Notes under the pieces: model-generated | Told to the model about the DNA's origin: nothing | What the model saw: the letters and a program-made list of their open reading frames with translations, nothing else | Database searches by the model: none | Origin: Falsibacillus pallidus | GTDB lineage: Bacteria > Bacillota > Bacilli > Bacillales > DSM-25281 | Direction: 5' to 3' | NCBI RefSeq assembly: GCF_003350505.1 | Contig: NZ_QQAY01000002.1 | Span: 242,181-306,180 of the forward strand | DNA length: 64,000 bases | Position numbers and translations under genes: made by a program | In this document: piece after piece, positions 16,645-23,794 of the stretch | Position numbering within the stretch: position 1 is the stretch's first letter | Layout: the number at the start of each line of letters is the position of its first letter

Positions 16645-16707
16645 ATGAATTTATTTCCAAATGGAGTTTGCTGCCATAATATTTTTACAAGATTAGGAGA
16701 TATATAG
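16645..16707 (+). CDS. Possible 20-aa leader ORF before GNAT gene
   Basis: An ATG with AAGGAA 8 nt upstream opens a 20-codon frame (MNLFPNGVCCHNIFTRLGDI). It ends 1 nt before the start of the next gene and covers that gene's ribosome site. Translation of it could couple to, or compete with, the GNAT gene. It may be chance. Confidence 0.28.
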   Translation: MNLFPNGVCCHNIFTRLGDI

Positions 16708-16708
16708 A

Positions 16709-17218
16709 ATGAAAGTAGTGGAGACAGAAAGATTGATTTTAAGGTGGTTAACAGAAGAGGATGCGGGGTTTATGCTGCAGCTTCTGAATGATACGGGATA
16801 CATACAATTTATTGGAGACCGCGGCGTCAGAACTGAAGAAGAAGCACGGAATTTCCTCCTTAATGGTCCGATTAAAATGTATCAGGAGCATGGAATTGGC
16901 TTGTATTTGGTGGAGATGAAAGAAGATGGTGACCTTCTTGGGATTTGCGGTCTGATTAAGCGCGATGGACTTGAAGACATTGATATCGGTTTTGCTTTCC
17001 TGGAGCAGTTCCGCGGACAGGGCTATGCATTTGAAGCGGCAGAGGCTGCACTTGCATACGGAAAAGATGTAAAGAAATTGAAGCGAATCGTTGCCATTAC
17101 GACAAAGGACAATGAAAGTTCCACAAAGCTACTTGAGAAAATCGGGCTCCGGTTCGAATCGTTTGTGACACTTCCGAATGATACAGAAGAGCTGAAATTG
17201 TTGTCGATTGAATTTTAG
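16709..17218 (+). CDS. GNAT family N-acetyltransferase (RimJ-like)
   Basis: This 169-residue protein opens with VVETERLILRWLTEEDAGFM, the usual start of RimJ/RimL-type GNATs. The acetyl-CoA loop is visible as LEQFRGQGYAFEAAEAALAYG, and the last motif as NESSTKLLEKIGLRFES. Members acetylate ribosomal protein N-termini, polyamines or small molecules, so the substrate here is open. AGGAG lies 9 nt upstream of the ATG. It leads a compact plus-strand group with the esterase gene 19 nt downstream and a second GNAT after that. Confidence 0.87.
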   Translation: MKVVETERLILRWLTEEDAGFMLQLLNDTGYIQFIGDRGVRTEEEARNFLLNGPIKMYQEHGIGLYLVEMKEDGDLLGICGLIKRDGLEDIDIGFAFLEQFRGQGYAFEAAEAALAYGKDVKKLKRIVAITTKDNESSTKLLEKIGLRFESFVTLPNDTEELKLLSIEF

Positions 17219-17237
17219 CTGGATTGAGGGGATCAGG

Positions 17238-18026
17238 ATGCTGGAGGTTTTTGGGGTATGTATGAAAGCGCTAGGGAACAGGGAGCGCAGTATTCGGGTT
17301 TATTTGCCGAAAGGATATGAAGCTGGCAGGAAAAAGTACCCTGTCGTTTATATGCATGATGGTCAGAACGTTTTTGAAGATGAAGGTGCTTTTGGCGGCG
17401 TTTCACTGAACTTGAAAAAATACCTGGATGACAGCGGGACAGAGGTTATTGTGGTGACGATAGACCGTCATCCGGATTTTGATGGAAGGGTAAATGAAAC
17501 GTGTCCATGGGTGAATGGGGATAATACAATCAAGCTTCTTGGAGAGCCCAGTGAATTAGGCGGCGAAGGGGATGCATACCTTTCCTTCATTGTTGATGAA
17601 TTGAAGCCGTTGATTGATCAAAAGTACCGGACGGATGCGAATCAATCAGCCATGGCTGGAATTTCACTTGGTGGATTAATCACTGTATATGCAGCATGCA
17701 AATACCCGCAAATTTTCAGCAGGATTGCTGCTTTTTCATCCGGATTTTATCGGAATCAGCGAGAGATAGAAGAATTCATTAAAGGATCTGACCTGTCTCC
17801 GATTGAGTATGCCTATATGGACTGGGGAACGAAAGAAGGCGGAAATCCCGAGACTTGGCAGGGATTTATCGACTCCAATCAAGCCGTTGCGGAGATTTTG
17901 AAGAAAAAGGTTCGGAACTTTACATATGAAGTTGTGCAAGAAGGGGAGCATCATTATTTTTTATTTAAGAATCGGGTACCCGGTGTGATTGCCTCCATTT
18001 TTGGTGAAAGCAGGGATGAAAATTGA
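17238..18026 (+). CDS. Alpha/beta hydrolase, esterase D/IroE-like family
   Basis: This ~262-residue serine hydrolase has an oxyanion region PVVYMHDGQNVFEDEGAFGG. The nucleophile elbow is AGISLGG, and the C-terminal His is in EGEHHYF. It matches the putative-esterase family (esterase D, enterobactin esterase fold). Possible roles include siderophore ester or general ester cleavage; neighbours do not decide. The start is placed at ATG 17238 with GAGGGG 6 nt upstream. Its stop overlaps the TTG start of the following GNAT gene, so the two are coupled. Confidence 0.83.
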   Translation: MLEVFGVCMKALGNRERSIRVYLPKGYEAGRKKYPVVYMHDGQNVFEDEGAFGGVSLNLKKYLDDSGTEVIVVTIDRHPDFDGRVNETCPWVNGDNTIKLLGEPSELGGEGDAYLSFIVDELKPLIDQKYRTDANQSAMAGISLGGLITVYAACKYPQIFSRIAAFSSGFYRNQREIEEFIKGSDLSPIEYAYMDWGTKEGGNPETWQGFIDSNQAVAEILKKKVRNFTYEVVQEGEHHYFLFKNRVPGVIASIFGESRDEN

Positions 18027-18817
18027 ATATAGTTGTTAATTTGATGGATGTCCTTCAATTGGATGATGTCTATCTTCAGACATTTACGAGAAAAGAAACG
18101 AAATCTTGGGGAGCATTTTTTATAAATGAAAATAGCCCTGATTATTATAGCGCCAACCATGCACAGATAATTGAACCTTGTACAGATCCTACAGCAGTCA
18201 TTGCTGAGGTGAAGGAATTTTATCAGTCAAAACATCTGGTTCCTAGATTTTATATATATCAATTAGAACAACAGCAGAAATTAGTGGCGGAATTAAAAAA
18301 AGAAGGCTTCGGATTTGAAGAGTTGCCGGGTGCTGTCCAAATTTGGGATGGAAAGGTCCGGGAAACTGAGCACAGAACAGATATCACAATTGAATTGGTG
18401 ACAAAAGAGAATGCGGAAGTAGCCGTTGAGATAGAATGTCAAATTGATGAGCTTGGAGGAGAAAGCAGGAGGAATACGTTTTATGAAGAGTTCAATCATC
18501 CTGCTTTTGCACATTATTTGCTCAGAGTGAACGGCACCGCATGCAGCACTGCGTGTTTATTTATCGAGGGGAAGCAGGCGAGGATTGAAAGTGTGGCAAC
18601 AGTGCCTGAATTCCGGGGACAAGGCTTGATTGGAGAATTAATTTATTTTCTTCAAAAAGAAGCAAGGTCAAGGGGAATTGAACAGCTTTGGATCTTGCCG
18701 ATTACCCCTCGTGTTGAGAAGGTTTATGAGCGGTATGGGTTTCAAACTGTAGGGGAAATCATCACCGGACATGCATTTTTGAGCGGTAAAAGCATAAAGG
18801 AGATACAGGGAAGTTAA
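18023..18817 (+). CDS. GNAT family N-acetyltransferase (two-domain)
   Basis: At 264 residues it is longer than a single GNAT. The N-terminal ~130 residues look like a degenerate or partner domain, and the C-terminal half holds the active fold with ATVPEFRGQGLIGELIYFLQ and VYERYGFQTVGE. The chosen start is TTG 18023, overlapping the upstream stop by 4 nt, with CAGGGA nearby; an ATG seven codons later lacks a ribosome site. It is translationally coupled to the esterase gene. The substrate is unknown. Confidence 0.8.
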   Translation: MNIVVNLMDVLQLDDVYLQTFTRKETKSWGAFFINENSPDYYSANHAQIIEPCTDPTAVIAEVKEFYQSKHLVPRFYIYQLEQQQKLVAELKKEGFGFEELPGAVQIWDGKVRETEHRTDITIELVTKENAEVAVEIECQIDELGGESRRNTFYEEFNHPAFAHYLLRVNGTACSTACLFIEGKQARIESVATVPEFRGQGLIGELIYFLQKEARSRGIEQLWILPITPRVEKVYERYGFQTVGEIITGHAFLSGKSIKEIQGS

Positions 18818-18842
18818 TTAGGGATACAGGAAGGAGCCATTA

Positions 18843-19199
18843 ATGAAGCATTATTTAACTCCAATATCAATTTTAGTGCTGGCACTTTCGATTTACTGTG
18901 GCTGCCGGATGTTAGCAAATGAATGGAAACAGGATCATTTTATTAAACAGGATGCCGCCGCATCCATCCGTTCCGTTTTAGACCGTGGTGTACAAAAACC
19001 AAAATTGCTCATGACTGCAGATGAAGTAGCCGTCTATCTAGGTATCAATACTGAAGAGGTTCAGCAGTTAGGACCCATAGCAAATTCTTCTGGTGTGACA
19101 AGTGAACTGCCATACATCCAAATCGGGAATCAGATTTACTTTTCCAAAATGGCTGTGGATGAATGGATATCCAAACAGGGTACCGTTATTGTCCCATGA
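18843..19199 (+). CDS. Membrane-anchored excisionase-like HTH protein
   Basis: The 118-residue product has one N-terminal hydrophobic helix (TPISILVLALSIYCGCRML) and then an excisionase-type (HTH_17) domain: LMTADEVAVYLGINTEEVQQL and a later IQIGNQIYFSKMAVDEWI. In soluble proteins this fold binds DNA. The membrane anchor makes a classic excisionase role unlikely, so it may bind a peptide or act in a membrane sensor. GGAGCC lies about 8 nt upstream of the ATG. It follows the GNAT gene by 25 nt and ends at a bidirectional terminator. Confidence 0.72.
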   Translation: MKHYLTPISILVLALSIYCGCRMLANEWKQDHFIKQDAAASIRSVLDRGVQKPKLLMTADEVAVYLGINTEEVQQLGPIANSSGVTSELPYIQIGNQIYFSKMAVDEWISKQGTVIVP

Positions 19200-19208
19200 A
19201 AAAAAGAA

Positions 19209-19240
19209 AAGCAGTGCCTCCGAGATGGAAGGCACTGCTT
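19209..19240. terminator. Bidirectional intrinsic terminator
   Basis: AAGCAGTGCC (19209-19218) pairs with GGCACTGCTT (19231-19240). A-rich and T-rich flanks allow both directions, and convergent genes lie on both sides. Confidence 0.82.
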
Positions 19241-19247
19241 CTTTATA

Positions 19248-19478
19248 TTACGAAACCACTGTAAATAAAAAGTTCTCTACAAATTCACAAACCTTTTCCT
19301 GTGGCGGTGGGGACTCTTTCAGCTTCTTTTCTGCGAGCAGGATCACATCTTTGAAACGATCCATTTTCTTTGCATTGTTTAAAGAAATTTCTCCAGTGAC
19401 TAAGTTTACGGCCATGTTCTTCACATCATCATTGTCCGATTGGTAGAGGAGGTAAGCGACACAACAAACGCGATCCAT
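19248..19478 (-). CDS. Small protein, unknown
   Basis: The ~76-residue product begins MDRVCCVAYLLYQSDN and contains a LVTGEISLNNAKKMDRFKD segment, then a charged helix and a hydrophobic end. No family is recognised. Two starts are possible: ATG at 19476-19478 with AAGGGTGG 9 nt upstream (preferred), or a TTG eight codons earlier with GGGAG. It shares the terminator with the upstream plus-strand gene. It could be soluble, since no clear membrane helix is present. Confidence 0.55.
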   Translation of the reverse strand: MDRVCCVAYLLYQSDNDDVKNMAVNLVTGEISLNNAKKMDRFKDVILLAEKKLKESPPPQEKVCEFVENFLFTVVS

Positions 19479-19552
19479 AATACATAACCACCCTTTCAAC
19501 AAAGTCTCCCTATATTATTTCAATATTCGATTAATTTCTCCTCTTTTTTTCC

Positions 19553-19590
19553 AAAAAAAATGTCCTCAGCTTTTCTGCTAAGGACATATT
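19553..19590 (-). terminator. Terminator of small hydrophilic gene
   Basis: On the minus strand ATGTCCTTAGC and GCTGAGGACAT form an 11-bp stem around AGAAA, followed by a run of T residues. It lies 6 nt after the stop of the 43-aa gene. Confidence 0.8.
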
Positions 19591-19595
19591 GCGAT

Positions 19596-19727
19596 TTATT
19601 TTTTCTCTTTTTGATCTTTTTTTGTAATTTCGCTTCGCATATTTGGTTCTTTTGAGAACTCGGCATCCGTATTTTTATTATTTGGGTATTTGTTTTGACG
19701 CTCACGATTGTCATTTTTGTTAGTCAT
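19596..19727 (-). CDS. Small very hydrophilic protein, 43 aa
   Basis: An ATG at 19725-19727 with a strong ribosome site (AAAGGAGGG) opens a 43-codon frame rich in Asn, Lys, Asp and Glu (MTNKNDNRERQNKYPNNKN). It ends in SEITKKDQKEKK and is followed directly by its own terminator. The composition is typical of small spore- or stress-associated Bacillus proteins, but no family can be assigned. The good ribosome site plus terminator make it a likely real gene despite its size. A longer frame in another register over the same bases is rejected. Confidence 0.6.
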   Translation of the reverse strand: MTNKNDNRERQNKYPNNKNTDAEFSKEPNMRSEITKKDQKEKK

Positions 19728-19878
19728 CGCTTAGCCCTCCTTTCCTTTTCCTACAAAGTAGTATGTGCTGAATGGAGAAAATTATGAGGAAAAAGTGGAA
19801 GGGGGGTGGGCATAATAATATTATGTAAACTCGTGCAGGAATTTTTCACTTTTTACCTGCCGATTTCAGGGCTTTACT

Positions 19879-19907
19879 TTACGAATATGGGTAAATAGGT
19901 ATATAAT
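19879..19907 (+). promoter_or_regulatory. Promoter of antisense RNA
   Basis: TTACGA (19879-19884), 17 nt, then a perfect TATAAT (19902-19907). Transcription would start near 19914 and run toward the toxin gene. Confidence 0.6.
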
Positions 19908-19913
19908 AGGAGT

Positions 19914-20072
19914 AACAAATGATACTAAAAAGGAACCCTGATTGGCCTCAGGGTCCCACTACAGCATAAACTGCATGAAGTGCAGCGGCTCACCAGAGTC
20001 AAATCGAAAAGGAAGTAATCAGCCCCTAACGCTTGTCGGAGAGCCTACAGGGAGCCGGTTACTTCTTTTTTT
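19914..20072 (+). ncRNA. Antisense RNA antitoxin (RatA/SR4-like position)
   Basis: A plus-strand RNA of about 155 nt is inferred from the promoter at 19879-19907. Its terminator is a stem in which GAAGTAA (20012-20018) pairs with TTACTTC (20059-20065), followed by TTTTTTT. It would be complementary to the whole 3' UTR and the last codons of the convergent toxin mRNA. That is the arrangement of B. subtilis txpA/RatA and bsrG/SR4, where the antisense RNA blocks toxin translation or triggers RNase III decay. No protein is encoded. Exact ends are estimated. Confidence 0.62.
19926..19957 (-). terminator. Toxin mRNA terminator
   Basis: On the minus strand GGGACCCTGA and TCAGGGTTCC form a 10-bp stem with one mismatch, followed by TTTTT. 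It ends a toxin transcript with a ~100-nt 3' UTR. Confidence 0.7.
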
Positions 20073-20148
20073 GCGTAACCGCAATGATTGATACGACGAG
20101 AGAGGCAAACAAAATCATGATCTGCAAAGTATCTGAAGTCGAAATCAT
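20059..20148 (-). CDS. Type I toxin, holin-like small membrane peptide
   Basis: This 29-residue peptide starts MISTSDTLQIMILFAS, continues as a single hydrophobic helix, and ends with VTQKKK. That is the pattern of the TxpA/BsrG/putative holin-like toxin family: a short polar start, one transmembrane helix and a basic tail. Such peptides insert in the membrane and stop growth. A strong ribosome site, AGGGGGTGG, lies 7 nt upstream. It can pair with ACTCCCT just before it in the mRNA, a typical type I safeguard. The gene converges with an antisense RNA that overlaps its 3' end. It is too short for routine gene calling. Confidence 0.72.
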   Translation of the reverse strand: MISTSDTLQIMILFASLVVSIIAVTQKKK

Positions 20149-20157
20149 TAAGCGACC

Positions 20158-20178
20158 ACCCCCTTTCATGTAGGGAGT
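20158..20178 (-). promoter_or_regulatory. Hairpin sequestering the toxin ribosome site
   Basis: In the toxin mRNA ACTCCCT (complement of 20172-20178) pairs with AGGGGGT (complement of 20158-20164). This covers the Shine-Dalgarno sequence. Confidence 0.55.
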
Positions 20179-20220
20179 TGAGCCGCCGCTCATCCTGCTT
20201 TATTTAGCTGTAGTATTTCT

Positions 20221-20226
20221 ATTATA
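20221..20226 (-). promoter_or_regulatory. Probable -10 box of toxin gene
   Basis: ATTATA on the plus strand reads TATAAT on the minus strand, about 70 nt upstream of the toxin start. The -35 is poor: the nearest TTGATG is 20 nt away. Confidence 0.45.
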
Positions 20227-20256
20227 CACCATTCCTGCCATTATTTCATCAAGTAA

Positions 20257-20270
20257 AGAACAAGCGTTCG
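20257..20270. promoter_or_regulatory. LexA-like box
   Basis: AGAACAAGCGTTCG has the full GAAC-N4-GTTC core and fits 12 of 14 positions of the Bacillus SOS consensus. It lies ~31 nt upstream of the toxin -10 and ~42 nt upstream of a TATAAT (20312-20317) facing the lipoprotein gene. Confidence 0.4.
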
Positions 20271-20395
20271 TATATTTCTTAAAAATCCTATTCATTTTTG
20301 GAAGAATATTCTATAATTATGTAAGGATGAAGGATATTCAGTTAAATACAGAGAATGTGTAAATGGGGATGATTGGTAATGGGGGAGTGGTCTAT

Positions 20396-21964
20396 TTGAG
20401 AAATAAGTCCGTTGTTTTGGCGATTCTTGCATCCGTCTTGCTGTACGGATGCAGTGAAGAAAAAGTGATTTCAACGAAAGCTGCAAAACCAGCTGTTGAA
20501 AATACAGAAGAGAAAAAGGATAAACCCGAAGAAAATACAAAAGCGCCTTCCGAAAAAGGGGAGTCGAAAAATGAGCTGGAAGCTGCTGCGAATTTCCAGT
20601 ACCCTCGCTATGAAGAGCGGGCAATTGATACAACCAGTTCATTTGAGAATATTAAAACCCTTAAACCGGATACTGTCCAGAATCAAAATAAAGCAGCTTA
20701 TGATATTCAGCTTCAAATGAACCCAGATGGGAAATTTGAAGCAAATGCAAATATTGAAGTAGAAAATTTATCTTCAGAAGATTGGTCTGAGATTCTTTTT
20801 TATTTCATTCCAAATGCTTTTACAGAAAAGAATAAACCTGTTTTTATGAATCATGCAAGTGATGTGAAAATTACACAAGTCGAATTGGATGGTAAATCCG
20901 TTCCATTCCAATTAGCATTCGATACGTTACTATTACCGTTAGATAGCCCGTTTCTGAAAAATACAAAGAAAGCGGTTACAGTAAAATACTCGTTTACCGT
21001 TCCCGAGATGGGAGCTCGTTTTTCCAAGGAAAAGGATAATTATTATTTGGCGCAATGGTATCCGATGCTGGCTACCTATCACGCAGGATGGGTAAAGGGC
21101 AACTATACTCCAGTGTCGGAATCATACCACACAGATTTCAGCAGCTTTCAAATATCTTACGACCTTCCGGATGAGTATAACATTTTCAGTTCATCAGATA
21201 ATGATCCTAAAACATCAAGTAAAAAGGGAACGCTGACTTTGGACAAAAGTAAAGAATTCTTCCTTGGCTTAACCAAAAATATGGTGAGCAAATCGACAAC
21301 TGTGGATGGAATCGAAATCCGTGTGACAGCTTTTCCTGAAAATAAAGATAAAGTGGATGAAGCTTTAACAGCAGCTAAAAAAGCAATGCACTTTTTTAAT
21401 CAAATCGGTCCGTACCAGCACAAACAGGTCGATATTATCCTTGATGAAGGTGGAATGGAATACCCTGGAATTGTCACTGCCAGCAGAGGAGATGGATTAG
21501 ACGGCATCGATTTTGTCGTTGCACATGAGATGGCCCATCAATGGTTTTATGGAACAGTATCGAATAATCCTTTTATCGATGCATATATCGATGAGGGGAT
21601 GACCAGTTTTGCCACCTATCTATTTATGATGACTCAGACCAAGGAAGCGCCGGAAAGTGTCTTCCAGTCAGCGAAAGATCGAGATGAACAAGTCATAATG
21701 GACAAAAAGAGAGAAATCCTATTAGCCCACACGCCTGTCACAGAATTCCTAAACGGAAATTGGACTGTAAATACGTATGATGTTCCATCGTTTAAACTTT
21801 GGGAACTGACCGGCGATCTCACCTCAGCACAAGCTTTCTTGAAGAAGTATTATGAAACATATGCATACCAGACCGTTGATTCAAAAGAGTACATCCGATT
21901 CTTAAAAGCCTATTTTCAATTAAAGGACAATACCTTTTTTGAAAATTGGATTAAATTAGATTAG
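20396..21964 (+). CDS. M1 family metallopeptidase lipoprotein
   Basis: This ~522-residue zinc aminopeptidase-like protein is exported and lipid-anchored: the signal helix SVVLAILASVLLYGC ends in a lipobox with Cys19. A disordered Lys/Glu linker (~20-70) follows, then the M1 fold. The zinc site is complete: HEMAHQWFYG (His377, Glu378, His381) with Glu400 18 residues later in YIDEGMTS. A GGMEYPG loop replaces the classic GxMEN. The start is TTG 20396 with GGGGGAG 8 nt upstream; an ATG 11 codons earlier has no site and precedes the signal peptide. It probably trims extracellular peptides. A 3-helix membrane protein gene follows by 19 nt. Confidence 0.87.
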   Translation: MRNKSVVLAILASVLLYGCSEEKVISTKAAKPAVENTEEKKDKPEENTKAPSEKGESKNELEAAANFQYPRYEERAIDTTSSFENIKTLKPDTVQNQNKAAYDIQLQMNPDGKFEANANIEVENLSSEDWSEILFYFIPNAFTEKNKPVFMNHASDVKITQVELDGKSVPFQLAFDTLLLPLDSPFLKNTKKAVTVKYSFTVPEMGARFSKEKDNYYLAQWYPMLATYHAGWVKGNYTPVSESYHTDFSSFQISYDLPDEYNIFSSSDNDPKTSSKKGTLTLDKSKEFFLGLTKNMVSKSTTVDGIEIRVTAFPENKDKVDEALTAAKKAMHFFNQIGPYQHKQVDIILDEGGMEYPGIVTASRGDGLDGIDFVVAHEMAHQWFYGTVSNNPFIDAYIDEGMTSFATYLFMMTQTKEAPESVFQSAKDRDEQVIMDKKREILLAHTPVTEFLNGNWTVNTYDVPSFKLWELTGDLTSAQAFLKKYYETYAYQTVDSKEYIRFLKAYFQLKDNTFFENWIKLD

Positions 21965-21983
21965 AAGAATAGGAGGTCGATCG

Positions 21984-22262
21984 GTGGATACGGAAGAAAG
22001 GAAAGAGGTAAAAAGAGAGCTTACAAAAGGGAAAATCGTTTGGATTGCTGTTGTTGTATTGATTCTATATGCGGCATCTCTTTATTTCTTTATTGGTACA
22101 GCATCTCGTCCGTTATGGCTTCTTTTGCTTAGCACGTTTAATTGTGCTGTCTTTTTAAAAGCGTCTTACGAATCGGTTAGAATAAAAAGCATGATTCTGT
22201 TTTCGTTAGGCACTTTATTTTTTGCAACGGCAAGTATCATGACGATTTTTCATTTAGGATAA
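21984..22262 (+). CDS. Small integral membrane protein, unknown
   Basis: The 92-residue product has a charged N-terminus and then three hydrophobic helices (KIVWIAVVVLILYAASLYFF, PLWLLLLSTFNCAVFL and ILFSLGTLFFATASIMTIFH). I recognise no family. The GTG start is supported by TAGGAGG 8 nt upstream. It is probably co-transcribed with the upstream M1 peptidase lipoprotein, with a 19-nt gap, and with the RNA ligase-like gene downstream. Confidence 0.68.
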   Translation: MDTEERKEVKRELTKGKIVWIAVVVLILYAASLYFFIGTASRPLWLLLLSTFNCAVFLKASYESVRIKSMILFSLGTLFFATASIMTIFHLG

Positions 22263-22295
22263 TTTTAAAAAATAAAATGAAAGGAGATGATTAAG

Positions 22296-22829
22296 CTGCA
22301 ATATTTTATTGGGATACAGCCTCCGCGGGACTATGCGGAAAAAATCGTTCATCTGCAAAAACTTTGGAAAAACAACAGACTTCCAGAAGTTGTGGAGCCT
22401 CATGTGACAGTCAAGGCTCAAAGCGGGTTGTCTGCCGACCTTGCCTGGGTGCCATCTATTAAGGAAGTTTGTCAGCAAACGTCTCCTTTCAAGATTACAT
22501 TGGGGGAGCCTGCTTACTATGCCCAAGACGTCCTGTATTTGAGGGTGGAATCACCCCAATTAACAAATCTTCACTTAAGGCTGGTTGAAGCCATTTCTCC
22601 GCCTGAAGAGTTGATTAAGCGCTATTTTGAAAGAGAGAACTACTCGCCTCATTTAACTATTGGGCAGACTTATTGGGGGATGTCATACGAGGAGTTGCAA
22701 GAAATGGAGCAAAAAGCAAAGGACGTCTTGGCGCCATTCCCAACTTTCGAAGTTCAACATGTGCAAATTTATGAAGAATATGAAACCAATAAATATCGCA
22801 AGTTTTTGGAAATTCCGCTAGCGACTTAA
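22296..22829 (+). CDS. 2'-5' RNA ligase family (2H phosphoesterase)
   Basis: Two HxT motifs, EPHVTVK and SPHLTIG, define the 2H phosphoesterase superfamily; YjcG-type members act on 2',3'-cyclic or 2'-5' phosphate bonds in RNA or nucleotides. The product is ~177 residues with an IQPPRDYAEKI opening. Start choice is unusual: AAAGGAG (22280-22286) directly abuts an ATG at 22287, which is too close. The in-frame CTG at 22296 is spaced 9 nt and would give a typical MQYFIGIQPP start. Either is possible. It lies in a run of co-directional genes after the membrane protein. Confidence 0.82.
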   Translation: MQYFIGIQPPRDYAEKIVHLQKLWKNNRLPEVVEPHVTVKAQSGLSADLAWVPSIKEVCQQTSPFKITLGEPAYYAQDVLYLRVESPQLTNLHLRLVEAISPPEELIKRYFERENYSPHLTIGQTYWGMSYEELQEMEQKAKDVLAPFPTFEVQHVQIYEEYETNKYRKFLEIPLAT

Positions 22830-22842
22830 CTAGGAGAAATGT

Positions 22843-23712
22843 ATGGAAAAATTAGAATTTGCAAGGGGCTATCAAAAAGATAGGGTCTTGCGTCAATCAT
22901 TTAACCAATTGGCCGAAATGACATTTGGCATCCAGTTTGAATACTGGTTTGAAAAAGGATATTGGACTTCAAAATACGAACCGTTTTCTTTTCATGTTGA
23001 TGGAAAGATCGTTGCCAATGTATCCGTCAACCATTTGGAATGGATGGTCAATGGCGAATCATTTAAGACCATTCAAATCGGGACGGTCATGACACACCCG
23101 GATTATCGGGGGGAAGGGTTGTCCAGAAAGCTGATGGAAAAAGTACTGGAAGAGTATGATTCCAACGTGGATTGGATGTACTTATTCGCGAATAACAGTG
23201 TGTTGGATTTTTACCCGAAGTTTGGATTCAAAGCTGTGACAGAATCTCTATTTCATATTCCATTCAAAGGTATTGATAGTAACAAGGCAGTGAAAAAACT
23301 GTCATTGCAGGATGAATCGTTTGTTTATCAATTTGTATCTGAAAGAAATACGGTTTCCTCTCAATTTGGAACGAGGGGTACCGCAGAATTATTTATGTTT
23401 TATTATCTAAATGGTTTTGGCAGCGACGTTTATTTTATAGAAGAAGAAAATGTGATGGCCGTTTATCAGATTCATGAAGATGAATTGCATTTGTTTGATC
23501 TAGTGAGCAAAGCTCCTGTGTCCTATAAACGGATTTTCAAGATCGTTGCCACACCGGATGTCAATGAAATCATTTTGCATTTTACTCCTGAAGACGTAGA
23601 TCTTCCTTGGCAGACAAATCATTTCAATGGAAGCGAGCAGCTATTTATCAGAAGCGGCAAGCTGGATAAACTCCCGAAAAGTATCAAACATCATCTGTTT
23701 TCGCAGGCCTGA
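22843..23712 (+). CDS. GNAT family N-acetyltransferase (Eis-like length)
   Basis: At 289 residues, this GNAT protein has its acetyl-CoA loop in MTHPDYRGEGLSRKLMEKVLEE and the C-terminal GNAT element YLFANNSVLDFYPKFGFK in the first half. A second ~130-residue domain follows. This fits two-domain GNATs such as Eis-type and related acetyltransferases, but the acceptor is unknown. AGGAGA lies ~8 nt upstream of the ATG, only 13 nt after the RNA ligase-like gene, so co-transcription is likely. No terminator is obvious before the thermonuclease gene. Confidence 0.84.
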   Translation: MEKLEFARGYQKDRVLRQSFNQLAEMTFGIQFEYWFEKGYWTSKYEPFSFHVDGKIVANVSVNHLEWMVNGESFKTIQIGTVMTHPDYRGEGLSRKLMEKVLEEYDSNVDWMYLFANNSVLDFYPKFGFKAVTESLFHIPFKGIDSNKAVKKLSLQDESFVYQFVSERNTVSSQFGTRGTAELFMFYYLNGFGSDVYFIEEENVMAVYQIHEDELHLFDLVSKAPVSYKRIFKIVATPDVNEIILHFTPEDVDLPWQTNHFNGSEQLFIRSGKLDKLPKSIKHHLFSQA

Positions 23713-23794
23713 ATTTATCCGTAATTTACCAATGCTTGAAATCTTTCCTGTATGCTAAAATTTACAAGTATGTGAATTTTAGAGGGGGATCAAC

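Noticed and set aside
19520..19714. 64-codon minus-strand frame
   Set aside because: It runs through a terminator hairpin and lacks a ribosome site; the 43-aa frame in another register has one.
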